A stretch of DNA of 64,000 bases from Paenibacillus taihuensis (GCF_003386535.1 NZ_QTTN01000022.1:1-64000); one strand, 5' to 3'; numbered from the stretch's first letter, positions 36,755 to 45,314 are shown. Notes: generated by a model not told the origin, from the letters alone. A program made the numbers and translations.

Positions 36755-37867
36755 GTGACGACAGGACAAGCTGCAGGAGTGCTCACACGGACAGATATTC
36801 ATAATATTCGCCATTATGTTCAGCATAAATATGGCGACTTGCCAAGTGAGCGGCGTGCAGAGATTGTCGCTGACGCGATGCAGCGCATCGTGCTTCGGCA
36901 ATTGCCGGATTTCCCGGCGGCTTACAAGAAGCAGGTGAGCAGCGAGCTGCTTAGAAGCATCGCAGCTGGCGGGCAAATGCCGATCCAAGAGAAGCATATA
37001 TTTGAAGCTTGCATGGTTCTATCTTATGAGAACGAACCGATACTTCTCGAGGCGCTTCATGATTGGACAGAGCGCCGGCTTGGCGTGAAGCTAGAGCTGG
37101 AGTCGTTCCGTGGTATTGTCGAGGAAGCGAAGCATATCATAAGCAACCCGTTGCTTGCCGTGGAAGCTTGGGATGCTGTTACAGGCGCGGCTGCTGTGAG
37201 GACAGCGGACAGCGGTGTGCTTGCTGAGGTAATTGCGTTACCGTTGAGCAGCAGGGGGATCAAGGGCAAGCCTCGCCAGTTTCTGATTATGGCTGTTCTG
37301 CTCGGCGCTACGATGTTTGGTTATGCGTCGTGGTCGCTGCCTTTCTCCGATACGGTGGCGAAGACGAATAAGATGCCGATTGCAATGGAAAAGAAGGCGG
37401 AGCAGGCTGAAGTGAAGCAGCTGCAAGGCGGACTGCCGAAAGAACTGCGTTACGTTGAGGTCGACAGGACGAAGCTCGTCCAATTTCTGCAGAAGAAGTC
37501 TTCCCTGCTCGCAGAGGAGCCTTATCTGAGCGCGATCATCAATGCAGCAAAGGCGAACAACGTTCACCCGCTGCTGTTATTCGCTATTACGGGACAGGAG
37601 CAAGCTTTTGTACCGAAGACGACGAAAAATGCCCGGAAGATTGCGAACAATCCGTTTAACGTGTTCCACAGCTGGCAAGAGTTTAATACGACGATCTCGG
37701 AATCTGCGAGAGTCGCCGGCAAGACGATTAACCATATTAGTGCCGATCGGCCGGCCGATATCGATCCATTCGTTTGGATTAACCTCAAGTATGCAGAGGA
37801 TCCGAATTGGTCGAACGGTGTGAGCCGTATCATGGATACGATGGTCCGTCAAATTATGATTGAATGA
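36755..37867 (+). CDS. Membrane-anchored glucosaminidase/lysozyme-like domain protein
   Basis: A 370-residue protein with a cytoplasmic N-terminal region of about 170 residues, one transmembrane helix (QFLIMAVLLGATMFGYASW) near residues 178-196 and a C-terminal outer domain. That domain contains VHPLLLFAITGQEQAFVPKT and NNPFNVFHSWQEF, like glucosaminidase domains of peptidoglycan hydrolases, with Glu in GQEQ as a possible acid. A hydrolase joined to a long cytoplasmic domain is unusual. I prefer GTG 36755, nine bases after AGGGGGAG. ATG 36746 is too close to it. Confidence 0.65.
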   Translation: MTTGQAAGVLTRTDIHNIRHYVQHKYGDLPSERRAEIVADAMQRIVLRQLPDFPAAYKKQVSSELLRSIAAGGQMPIQEKHIFEACMVLSYENEPILLEALHDWTERRLGVKLELESFRGIVEEAKHIISNPLLAVEAWDAVTGAAAVRTADSGVLAEVIALPLSSRGIKGKPRQFLIMAVLLGATMFGYASWSLPFSDTVAKTNKMPIAMEKKAEQAEVKQLQGGLPKELRYVEVDRTKLVQFLQKKSSLLAEEPYLSAIINAAKANNVHPLLLFAITGQEQAFVPKTTKNARKIANNPFNVFHSWQEFNTTISESARVAGKTINHISADRPADIDPFVWINLKYAEDPNWSNGVSRIMDTMVRQIMIE

Positions 37868-37883
37868 TTAGAGAGGCGATTGT

Positions 37884-40205
37884 TTGAAGACATTGATCAT
37901 TGCAGAGAAACCCGATATGGGCCGGACAATTGCCGCAGTTGTAGAACCGCGAGCGCAAAATAAACGAGCGTATCTGGAAGGCGAGAACTATATCATTACG
38001 TGGGCGATTGGCCATTTGGTCAGTCTTGCCGAGCCTGACCAGTACGACCCTAAATATAAACGGTGGAATGAGTCGGATTTGCCGATCATTCCGGACCGAT
38101 TCAAGCTGTGGCCGAACGCCCGTACGAGGGATCAGCTGACGATGATTGCGGAGCTGTCGAAGCGCTGTAATCGACTCGTTAACGCATGCGATGCGGGGCG
38201 CGAGGGACAGCTTATTTTTCACCTCATTAGACAGTATTTGAAAATGCCGCAGCCGACGGACAGGCTGTGGATTTCCGACTTGACGCCGGAAACGATTCGC
38301 CGCGGCTTCGACTCGCTGCGCAGCGATCAAGAATATGATGCGCTGACGCGTGCAGCACGCGCGCGAAGCGAGGCGGACTGGCTGGTCGGCATGAATGCAT
38401 CTCGTGCGTTTACGATCCGCCACAAGACTTTGCTCTCCGTCGGGCGAGTGCAGACTCCGGTATTGGCGCTGTTGTATGACCGGCATCGGGAGATTACTGC
38501 TTTCGATAGCGAGACTTATTTTGTCGTACAGGCGACGTTCTCCCAGGAGGACTTCAACTATAAAGGCGTATGGCAGGGCGACCGGATTACAAAGCGCGAG
38601 CAGGCAGATGAGCTGGCTAAGAAAGTGTCGAATAAACCGGCGAAGATCATTAGCTATACGGTGAACGAGTCCAAGGAGTATCCGTACCGGCTCTATGACC
38701 TGACGCTGCTGCAGCGTGAAGCGAACGGGCGATTCGGTTATCCGGCGAAGAAGACGCTGGACATTGCCCAAGCGCTATATGAGAAGCACAAAGTCATTAC
38801 TTATCCGCGGACGAGCTCTAACTATGTGACGGAAGAGAACATCCCAGTGATGGGTAATGTACTTAACATGCTCAAGCAAACGTCATACGGAGATTTGGCC
38901 AATGGTGCGGATCGCAGCAGAGTGCATAAGGGGAATAAAGCGGTATGTAATCCAGCCAAGGTTGAGGATCACCATGCGATTCTGCCAACGCCGAAGCGTC
39001 CAGGTGCACTCAGCAAAGAAGAGCAGAACATCTATGACATGATCGTGCGACGTTTCCTGTCGCACTATTATCCGCCTGCGGTGTATAACAACCACGATGT
39101 CATGACCGAGGTGGAAGGGGAACAGTTCCGCACGCGTGCGAAAGAGCAGCTTGAAGCGGGATGGCGTGTTGTGCTGAGCGGCGCGGATGATGGCGATGGG
39201 GCGAAGAGCAAGGGCAAAGGGAAGAAGAAGGGCGATGACAGCGCAGACGAGAGCGATGATGAGCTCGTCGAGACCGATCGGCCGTTCTCCGTGAAGCCCG
39301 ATGCGCCGGTCCATTGCGACGCTGCAGAAGCGCTGGAGAAGGCGACTAAGCCGCCGAAAGCGTACACAGAAGGAACGCTGCTCAAGGCAATGGAAAGCGC
39401 AGGCAAGGCGATTGAAGACGAGGAGCTTCGCGATGCGATGAAGCAGACCGGTCTTGGAACGCCGGCGACGCGCGCTGCGACGATTGAGCGGCTGAAGCAG
39501 GTCGGCTATATCACAACCGTTGGCAAACGGTTGGATATCACGACGAAGGGCTGTGCCGCGATCGAGCTGATCCGCGGAGCGGGCGTTGAGCTGCTCGCTT
39601 CGCCGGAGATGACGGGCAGATGGGAGCAGCGGCTCCATCAGATCTCGCGTGGCGAAGCGTCGGACGAGCAGTTCATCGCGAAGGTGAAGCAGTTTGCCGA
39701 GATGATCGTCGGCAAAGTGAAGCTGCAGCGGCCTGCGGCAGCTAGCGTATTCGCTGAGCCCGAGTCGGCGAAAGGCGCTGCGAAAGGGGCCAAAGGCAAG
39801 AGCCGCGGCGCATCGAAGTCCGCAGGCGAGGCGTCCGAGAAGAAGCCGCGCGCTTCAAGCAAGGAGAGAGTAAGCAAAGCGAGTGGTGCTGCTTCCTCCT
39901 CCTCTGCTGCAGCAGCTCCGATCAGCGGACCTTCCGTTATCGCGCCATGTCCAAGGGCGGGTTGCGGCGGAGAGATTGTAGAAGGCAAGCGCGGCTATGG
40001 ATGCATGAAGTTCCGCGAGGGCTGCAAGTTCGTCATTTGGAAGGAACATGAGGGCAAGAAAGTGACCGCGGCAATGGCCAAATCCCTTGCGGCAAATGGC
40101 GAGACCCGCAAATCAACATTCAAGCTCGATAATGGAGAGAGTGTTTCAGGGAAACTGGTTCTTGTAGACAAATCGACCGGTGCTGTTGAGTTTCGGCCTG
40201 CTTAG
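37884..40205 (+). CDS. topB: DNA topoisomerase III
   Basis: A 773-residue type IA topoisomerase that decatenates DNA. The TOPRIM domain begins LIIAEKPDMGRTIAA, with the acidic triad region VNACDAGREGQLIFH near residue 98. The active-site Tyr is in VITYPRTSSNY near residue 307. A Lys/Gly/Asp-rich insertion is at about 437-455 and a long Lys/Ser/Ala-rich linker at about 625-680. The C-terminus has a possible zinc finger (CPRAGCGG with CMKFREGC). It starts with TTG behind GAGAGGCG, 16 bp after the preceding gene. Confidence 0.93.
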   Translation: MKTLIIAEKPDMGRTIAAVVEPRAQNKRAYLEGENYIITWAIGHLVSLAEPDQYDPKYKRWNESDLPIIPDRFKLWPNARTRDQLTMIAELSKRCNRLVNACDAGREGQLIFHLIRQYLKMPQPTDRLWISDLTPETIRRGFDSLRSDQEYDALTRAARARSEADWLVGMNASRAFTIRHKTLLSVGRVQTPVLALLYDRHREITAFDSETYFVVQATFSQEDFNYKGVWQGDRITKREQADELAKKVSNKPAKIISYTVNESKEYPYRLYDLTLLQREANGRFGYPAKKTLDIAQALYEKHKVITYPRTSSNYVTEENIPVMGNVLNMLKQTSYGDLANGADRSRVHKGNKAVCNPAKVEDHHAILPTPKRPGALSKEEQNIYDMIVRRFLSHYYPPAVYNNHDVMTEVEGEQFRTRAKEQLEAGWRVVLSGADDGDGAKSKGKGKKKGDDSADESDDELVETDRPFSVKPDAPVHCDAAEALEKATKPPKAYTEGTLLKAMESAGKAIEDEELRDAMKQTGLGTPATRAATIERLKQVGYITTVGKRLDITTKGCAAIELIRGAGVELLASPEMTGRWEQRLHQISRGEASDEQFIAKVKQFAEMIVGKVKLQRPAAASVFAEPESAKGAAKGAKGKSRGASKSAGEASEKKPRASSKERVSKASGAASSSSAAAAPISGPSVIAPCPRAGCGGEIVEGKRGYGCMKFREGCKFVIWKEHEGKKVTAAMAKSLAANGETRKSTFKLDNGESVSGKLVLVDKSTGAVEFRPA

Positions 40206-40231
40206 CGGCAAGACGGACATGGGGGAGTACA

Positions 40232-41197
40232 ATGGCTCGTAACCTTATAATTGGTATCGATGGCGGGGGAACCACGACGCGGTTGATTGCAGCAGATGGA
40301 AGCGGCAAAGTGCTGGCTTATGCTGAGGAAGGGTGCAGCAATCCGAGAAAGGATTCAAGTGCGAAACAGCATGTGCAGAATGGAATCCATAACCTGTTAA
40401 GCAAGGCAAACGCAAGCGTGGATCAAGTCGTTGCAATCTCAGCTGGATTTGCTGGACTAGACAGTAAAGAAGATTACGAATGGGCGTCAGACTTCCTAGT
40501 ACTGGATGGTCTTAATTGCCCGAAAGTAATCGTAAATGACGCTGTTGTTGCGCATTCTGGCGCATTGATGAATAAGCCGGGCATTGTGGCGATATCTGGA
40601 ACAGGCTCGATCATCTTCGCGATTAACGAAGCGGGCAGCCAGATCCGCAATTATGATTTCCATCACTATGCGGCTACGGCGGCAAGATTTCTAGCATATG
40701 ATGCGGTGTACCAAATTATCGCTGGCAATACGGTAGTTGAAGACGAGCCATTCGTGCAAGAGGTTCTGCGATTCTGGGATGCGGAAGACATCACTGCTCT
40801 GAGCAAGCTCGGCAGTACAGGGTTCATCTCGGATAATGTCGAACGGACACTCCGTTTCGGGCAGATGGGTCCGCTCGTCACTACGGCTGCAGCGAATGGG
40901 AGTCCGCTTGCGCGTCATGTCTGTGACCGAGGAGTGGAAGCACTCGATACGGGAATTCGGCTCCTAGGATCTTGTTTCGAGGAGGACACAATCCATGTTG
41001 CTTTCATTGGCAGCGTTATTCGTGATGAGTATGTCCGAACAGCGCTCACACGAGCGCTCGAACGCAAGACCAATCGCGAGTACCTCGTTGTGGAGCCGGC
41101 GCTATCGCCTGCAGCAGGCGCCGTACTGCTCGCGGTAGAGGCTGCTGGCATCAGAACAGACAAGACCACGGTAAACAACCTGAGACAGCACCAGTAG
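40232..41197 (+). CDS. BadF/BadG/BcrA/BcrD-type ATPase, N-acetylglucosamine kinase-like
   Basis: A 321-residue member of the ASKHA superfamily. The phosphate loop is IIGIDGGGTTTRLIAAD at residues 6-22, and the second motif is GIVAISGTGSIIFA near 116. The C-terminal SPAAGAVLLAVEAAG closes the nucleotide site. Such proteins in Gram-positive bacteria include kinases that recycle amino sugars of the wall, so sugar kinase is the best guess; an activator-type ATPase is less likely. The ATG follows GGGGGAG, 26 bp after topB. Confidence 0.8.
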   Translation: MARNLIIGIDGGGTTTRLIAADGSGKVLAYAEEGCSNPRKDSSAKQHVQNGIHNLLSKANASVDQVVAISAGFAGLDSKEDYEWASDFLVLDGLNCPKVIVNDAVVAHSGALMNKPGIVAISGTGSIIFAINEAGSQIRNYDFHHYAATAARFLAYDAVYQIIAGNTVVEDEPFVQEVLRFWDAEDITALSKLGSTGFISDNVERTLRFGQMGPLVTTAAANGSPLARHVCDRGVEALDTGIRLLGSCFEEDTIHVAFIGSVIRDEYVRTALTRALERKTNREYLVVEPALSPAAGAVLLAVEAAGIRTDKTTVNNLRQHQ

Positions 41198-41213
41198 CCC
41201 CATAACAAGTGAA

Positions 41214-41267
41214 AAGGCTTGGCCCAAGAACAGAGAGCAACAGCTCTCATACTCTGGGACAAGCCTT
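41214..41267. terminator. Bidirectional terminator between convergent genes
   Basis: AAGGCTTG (41214-41221) pairs with CAAGCCTT (41260-41267), with an inner stem AGAGAGC/GCTCTC. T-rich sequence on the right and GAAAAGG on the left serve the two directions. Confidence 0.75.
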
Positions 41268-41307
41268 ATTTGTGTTAAAGCAAAGCAGCTGAAAAGCTCT
41301 AAACGCA

Positions 41308-42048
41308 CTAATTCCCGCGCTTCTGCAAATAGCTGTGGATGCTCGTCGGAATGTCGCGCAGCTTATTCAGCGTAAGGAATGCGCCTTTCGGCTCAACGTC
41401 AATGCCTACAATATTGTAAGCCCATTCGGCGTCGGCCTTCATATGGATGGCATTAATGCCCGTTGTTAGAGCAGGGATCACGTCTGTTCGGATCGAGTTG
41501 CCGATCATCCAAGTATCCGGACGGTTAAACTTGCCTTCACGAAGGATGCTCTCCATCGCTTCAATATTCTTCATCGAACGTACGTAAATGCGAGGTCCGA
41601 AATAACGCTCAAGCTGCATCTGTTTAATCTTACGCTCCTGAATGAGCAGTTCGCCGCCTGTATACAGGTGAAGCTCATGCCCTCTTGAAGCAAGCTCATC
41701 CAGCGTCTCCTCCATATGCGGATAAGGCTCTACATCATGTTCGTAGACGCTGCGTCCAAGTTTCCACAGCTGTTCTTCCTCGACCGGGGAAGTACGTCTG
41801 CCAACCAGGTTGGAGTAATGGCGATACGTATCGATAAACGACTGCGGGAAATGATCGCTCTTGAATCCGACAAGATGAACGCCCGCGATATCAATTTCCG
41901 TCTGCTTGTCGCGAATTTCCGCTGCAGTAATGTTATAGCCACGGAACCAATCTGTCATCAGATCGGTGAATTGGTCAATAACGAAGTAAAAATATTTGTT
42001 ACAATAAATGAGCGTATCATCGAGATCGAATAAAATGGTTTGTTTCAT
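41308..42048 (-). CDS. HAD-family hydrolase
   Basis: A 246-residue HAD phosphatase. Motif I is ILFDLDDTLIYCNK with nucleophile Asp9, motif II is HLYTGGE with Thr in place of the more usual Thr/Ser-Asn pair, and motif IV is WMIGNSIRTDVIPA. An Asn replaces the first Asp of the usual GDS/GND motif, so catalysis may be weakened or altered. A helical cap lies between motifs I and II. ATG 42048 is chosen; GTG 42057 is too close to GGAG. The substrate is unknown. Confidence 0.82.
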   Translation of the reverse strand: MKQTILFDLDDTLIYCNKYFYFVIDQFTDLMTDWFRGYNITAAEIRDKQTEIDIAGVHLVGFKSDHFPQSFIDTYRHYSNLVGRRTSPVEEEQLWKLGRSVYEHDVEPYPHMEETLDELASRGHELHLYTGGELLIQERKIKQMQLERYFGPRIYVRSMKNIEAMESILREGKFNRPDTWMIGNSIRTDVIPALTTGINAIHMKADAEWAYNIVGIDVEPKGAFLTLNKLRDIPTSIHSYLQKRGN

Positions 42049-42175
42049 CTTAGGCACGGCTCCTTCTCCAGATGACTTCGATGTAGATACAATCTACCGC
42101 ATCTTGGGATTCGCCGTCAAATCGAATAGGATTGGAACAATTTACTAATACTGAAGGTTGGAGGTGAGTGAAGGG

Positions 42176-42313
42176 ATGCCAACGAATCGAAATACGAGAA
42201 GCAAAAACCGCGACAGTGAGACTGGAATGAAACAATACTCCGTCAGTATTAGCCCAGAGAAGCAAGCGAACAGACCGCCGAGCATGAACGGAATTAATAA
42301 GCAACTGCCTTAA
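42176..42313 (+). CDS. Small basic hypothetical protein, 45 residues
   Basis: An ATG lies eight bases after GGAGGTGA and opens 45 codons starting MPTNRNTRSKNRDSE and ending in NKQLP. It is rich in Asn, Arg, Lys, Ser and Gln, with almost no hydrophobic core, so it is probably disordered. Its size and composition resemble small spore proteins, but I see no recognised motif. It is divergent from the HAD gene and followed by a long hairpin. The strong ribosome binding site is the main argument that it is real. Confidence 0.55.
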   Translation: MPTNRNTRSKNRDSETGMKQYSVSISPEKQANRPPSMNGINKQLP

Positions 42314-42332
42314 CGCGAACGGCGATTGGGGT

Positions 42333-42393
42333 CAGTCTCTATATGTATTCGTTAGCAATTCCCATTGCTGCCGGCGGAGCCATATAGAGACTG
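42333..42393 (+). repeat. Long hairpin after the 45-residue ORF
   Basis: CAGTCTCTATATG (42333-42345) and CATATAGAGACTG (42381-42393) are perfect 13-base arms. An inner stem AGCAAT/ATTGCT lies between them. No T run follows on either strand. Confidence 0.75.
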
Positions 42394-42417
42394 TTCGGCA
42401 CGTGCGTGACGTACTAA

Positions 42418-42639
42418 TCAAGCATATTTATGAAGCTTCGCAGTCAGATCCTGCTTAATATAAGCGAGTCTCCTGCGAACATAGAAATCATAGCTGGCGC
42501 CTTTCAGTTCCCGAGGACTTATGACCGCATCTGAGCTGTTATCAATAATGGTCAATGAGCCGTTGGAATAAAACTTAAACGTTAAGTCTCTGAAAGGGCG
42601 ATGCGTCTCAATAAAACGATAATTTTCACAGTTATTCAT
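42418..42639 (-). CDS. Small SOS-type hypothetical protein, 73 residues
   Basis: ATG 42639 lies ten bases after AAGGAGG on the minus strand. The open frame extends further but without support. The product is soluble and basic (MNNCENYRFIETHRPFRD near the start, YDFYVRRRLAYIKQDL near the end). I know no named family. Two Bacillus-type LexA boxes surround its -10 element (TATACT, 42700-42695), which makes DNA-damage induction likely. SOS-induced small proteins in this group include division inhibitors and repair accessories, but this one lacks a membrane segment. Confidence 0.7.
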   Translation of the reverse strand: MNNCENYRFIETHRPFRDLTFKFYSNGSLTIIDNSSDAVISPRELKGASYDFYVRRRLAYIKQDLTAKLHKYA

Positions 42640-42673
42640 GTTGGTCAGCCTCCTTACGATTGGCGAGTAGATT

Positions 42674-42715
42674 AGAACGTTTGTTCTTGTTTTTAGTATA
42701 GCAAACATTTGTTCG
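42674..42715 (-). promoter_or_regulatory. Tandem LexA (SOS) boxes over a promoter
   Basis: AGAACGTTTGTTCT (42674-42687) has a perfect GAAC-N4-GTTC core. CAAACATTTGTTCG (42702-42715) matches with one core change. Their centres are 28 bp apart and they flank the minus-strand -10 at 42700-42695. One box lies in the -35 spacer and the other at the start site. Confidence 0.7.
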
Positions 42716-42815
42716 TATGGAAACTATTATTTTTTTCCCTTAAACTAGATTCATAGATTTACACGAATTGTTAGATAGATGCAGCAGCAAACGCGATTAT
42801 AAAGGAGCGCCATTC

Positions 42816-43541
42816 ATGATCAAAGTCAGCCAATTAACGAAACAAATTCCCGGCGGACCGAAAGTGCTGAAGGGAGTCAGCTTTGATATAGAACCCGGTG
42901 AATTTATTGCAATCAAAGGCGCAAGCGGCAGCGGCAAGTCGACGTTGCTTCGCTGTCTCGCTTTAAGAGAGAGCTGGACGAGCGGGTCCTACATTGTAGA
43001 TGGCGTTGATATTTTGAAGAAAGGCATCCTCGGCAAGATGAAAATTCGCCGCGAGATGGCTTACCTCGAAGAGAAGCCGACCCTGATCCCGAATCGAACA
43101 GCATTGAAGAACGTTCTAATCGGCGCAGTGGGGCAGACGCCGGCTTGGCGCAGATTAACAGGCATGGTGCGTAATGACGATTATATGGGCGCGATGGATA
43201 TGATTGAGAAGGTTGGCCTCATCGATAAAGCCCATCAGAAGGGCGACAAGCTGAGCGGCGGCGAGAAGCAGCGTGTGGCTGTCGCAAGAGCGCTCGTTCA
43301 CGGCGCGACGGTTCTCCTCGTCGATGAACCGGTATCCGGCCTTGATCCCCATGCAGCAGAGCAGGTGCTCTCGGACTTGAAAAACATGTGTAAGACGCAG
43401 CGTATCTCTATTGTGGCTGTCATGCACCAAGGCGATTGGGCAGAGCGTTTCGCAGATCGCATTATCGGATTGAATAATGGGGAGCTTGTACTTGATATTA
43501 AGGGCAGAAGAATGACCGAACGGGAGAAAATGCTGCTGTGA
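42816..43541 (+). CDS. ABC transporter ATP-binding protein, PhnC-like
   Basis: A 241-residue ABC ATPase. Walker A is GASGSGKST near residue 38, the signature LSGGEKQRVAVARAL near 146, Walker B LLVDEPVSGLD near 170 and the switch His VMHQGDWAERF. The segment TLIPNRTALKNVLIGAVG followed by WRRLTGMV resembles PhnC, the phosphonate importer ATPase. No phnD or phnE gene is present, so it is an orphan or works with distant partners. ATG 42816 follows AAAGGAGCGC. It overlaps the next gene by four bases. Confidence 0.83.
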   Translation: MIKVSQLTKQIPGGPKVLKGVSFDIEPGEFIAIKGASGSGKSTLLRCLALRESWTSGSYIVDGVDILKKGILGKMKIRREMAYLEEKPTLIPNRTALKNVLIGAVGQTPAWRRLTGMVRNDDYMGAMDMIEKVGLIDKAHQKGDKLSGGEKQRVAVARALVHGATVLLVDEPVSGLDPHAAEQVLSDLKNMCKTQRISIVAVMHQGDWAERFADRIIGLNNGELVLDIKGRRMTEREKMLL

Positions 43542-44059
43542 CCCGCCCATCAATTACACAAGCTAACGGGATCAAGCTTCGTCTGATTAAGCAGGATGAA
43601 CTGGACGCTGCCCATAAGCTGGAGCTCGACTGTTATACTCCAGAGGCGGCTGCAACTCGGGATGCTTTTACTTTTCGTCAGGCGAACTTTCCGAATTACT
43701 TCTGGTCAGCTTGGAATCAAGACGAGCAGCTTGTTGGGCTCGCCTGTGCCGTACGCACTTATGCCAGCAGTTGCGAAGGGGATGATGTTAAAGGCGCACA
43801 CAGCGCTGAGCTAGGCGGCAATCATCTCTGCGTATTATCCGTTGCAGTATCGCCATTGGCACGTTCGAACGGCATTGGTCAGGCATTGATGGAAGCGCTT
43901 ATCGATCAAGCAGTGCGGGATAAAATATCGTCCATTATCCTTATGTGTGAAGATTTCCTTATTCCGTTCTATGAAAGGCTCGGATTCCGTTACATCAATC
44001 CTTCTAAATCTGCACACGGCGGCATCGCTTGGCATGAGATGAGTAGAATCATCGACTAG
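43538..44059 (+). CDS. GNAT-family N-acetyltransferase
   Basis: A 173-residue acetyltransferase. The acetyl-CoA motif is LSVAVSPLARSNGIGQALMEAL near residue 97, an R-x-x-G-x-G variant with Asn before Gly. PFYERLGFRYI near 146 is the usual motif B end. It starts with GTG inside the TGA of the PhnC-like gene, so the two are translationally coupled. The pairing suggests a shared small-molecule substrate, but nothing identifies it. Confidence 0.85.
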   Translation: MTRPSITQANGIKLRLIKQDELDAAHKLELDCYTPEAAATRDAFTFRQANFPNYFWSAWNQDEQLVGLACAVRTYASSCEGDDVKGAHSAELGGNHLCVLSVAVSPLARSNGIGQALMEALIDQAVRDKISSIILMCEDFLIPFYERLGFRYINPSKSAHGGIAWHEMSRIID

Positions 44060-44108
44060 GTTCACGGCATACAATGGAACATTAACCTATATAGGCAGGT
44101 GTTCCGAC

Positions 44109-44720
44109 ATGGCATTCCAGTTCCCGGCCGTTGTCCAGGCATCGCGGATTACATTCCCAAAGGCAGAGATTTGGGTTCCTGTAGTTAGCGGGCTGCATAA
44201 TGCGGCTGCGCGAAACAGTATAAACGGTAAGATCCGTCAAACCGTCCGTGAATTAATCGAGAATCAAGGCTCGCTGTCAGATCCAAGAGCAGATATGCAA
44301 GGATATTTTGAAGTGAAGACGAACGAGAAGGACGTGCTCAGCCTGTCATTATTTAATTACGCGTACACAGGCGGCGCGCATGGGCTCACACTTCAAGAGT
44401 CGCTCACCTTCGATACGACTACAGGAAAGTCCTACGCGCTTGCCGAGCTATTCAAGCCAGGGAGCGGCTATGTTAATCGCATCTCAGATATCGTCAAGAC
44501 ACAGATCGCAACGCGGCAGATTGCGACGCTTGATCCGTTCCAATCCATCAGACCGGACCAGCCGTATTATATTGCCGACCGTTCGCTCGTCGTCTATTTT
44601 GCGCTCTATGAGCTGACGCCGTATGCATTTGGTTTTCCTTATTTCCCGATCCCGGTGTATGATTTAAGTGATATTATTAATCCGAACGGTCCGCTCGGAC
44701 GCATGGACGTCAACAATTGA
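44109..44720 (+). CDS. DUF3298-domain protein (DUF4163/DUF3298, RsiV-like fold)
   Basis: A 203-residue protein. The segments FEVKTNEKDVLSLSLFNYAYTGGAHG near residue 66 and LTFDTTTGKSYALAELFKPG fit the DUF4163/DUF3298 module, also found in the lysozyme-binding part of RsiV. PDQPYYIADRSLVVYFALYELTPYAFG follows, as is usual. No signal peptide or membrane helix is seen, unlike most relatives, so it may be cytoplasmic or its start may lie elsewhere. The membrane-anchored receiver gene follows 15 bp later. Confidence 0.75.
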   Translation: MAFQFPAVVQASRITFPKAEIWVPVVSGLHNAAARNSINGKIRQTVRELIENQGSLSDPRADMQGYFEVKTNEKDVLSLSLFNYAYTGGAHGLTLQESLTFDTTTGKSYALAELFKPGSGYVNRISDIVKTQIATRQIATLDPFQSIRPDQPYYIADRSLVVYFALYELTPYAFGFPYFPIPVYDLSDIINPNGPLGRMDVNN

Positions 44721-44735
44721 TTGAGGGAGATTCCT

Positions 44736-45305
44736 ATGATTTATATTCTCATTCTTCTGCCGGTCGCGATTATTCTCTTGATTGGCAATGCCAAGCAGAA
44801 GCAGCGGGAGAATAATAAGCCGATTATTGATCGAAGCTATGTCGGAGATAGCCATAAGCAGCCTGTTCCGGCACATAGGAATGCTCCCTCAGTTCAACCT
44901 GCTCTACATAATTCAAACGATGAAGAGCAGTCCGTACTTATCGTAGACGATCAAATGGCGATTCGGATTTTGCTGCGGGAGCTCTTCGAACAGGAGGGAC
45001 TGCTCGTTTACGAAGCGGTGAACGGTACATCGGCCATTGAGGTTGCCAGCAGCCACCAGATAGACTTCATTCTCCTTGATCTGAAAATGCCTGATATGGA
45101 CGGGATCGAAGCGCTGCAGGAAATCCGGAAGTTTAACAAGACGGTGCAAGTCGCGATGATTACCGCCTTCGGTGACCCAGACAAGCTCGACAAGGCGAGG
45201 CAGCTTGGCGTGCAATCGTTCTTCACGAAGCCGTTTGACATTGATTACTTACGCAATTACGTACTCATCAGTCTGAACAATGCTAGGCAGAACACAGCCG
45301 AATAG
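44736..45305 (+). CDS. Membrane-anchored Spo0F-like receiver protein
   Basis: A 189-residue protein with an N-terminal membrane helix (MIYILILLPVAIILLIG), a linker of about 45 polar residues and a single receiver domain. The receiver closely resembles Spo0F: VLIVDDQMAIRILLRELF near residue 69, phospho-acceptor Asp in FILLDLKMPDMDG near residue 115, Thr in MITAFG and Lys in FFTKPFDID. No output domain follows. ATG 44736 lies behind GAGGGAG. Spo0F itself is soluble, so the anchor is notable. It may take phosphate from a membrane kinase; no kinase gene is adjacent. Confidence 0.85.
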   Translation: MIYILILLPVAIILLIGNAKQKQRENNKPIIDRSYVGDSHKQPVPAHRNAPSVQPALHNSNDEEQSVLIVDDQMAIRILLRELFEQEGLLVYEAVNGTSAIEVASSHQIDFILLDLKMPDMDGIEALQEIRKFNKTVQVAMITAFGDPDKLDKARQLGVQSFFTKPFDIDYLRNYVLISLNNARQNTAE

Positions 45306-45314
45306 CAAAGAATC

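Noticed and set aside
42333-42393. Intrinsic terminator
   Set aside because: The stem is strong but neither strand has a T run after it, so it is listed as a hairpin of unknown role.
42816-43541. Phosphonate import system
   Set aside because: Only the ATPase resembles PhnC; no binding protein or permease gene is nearby.
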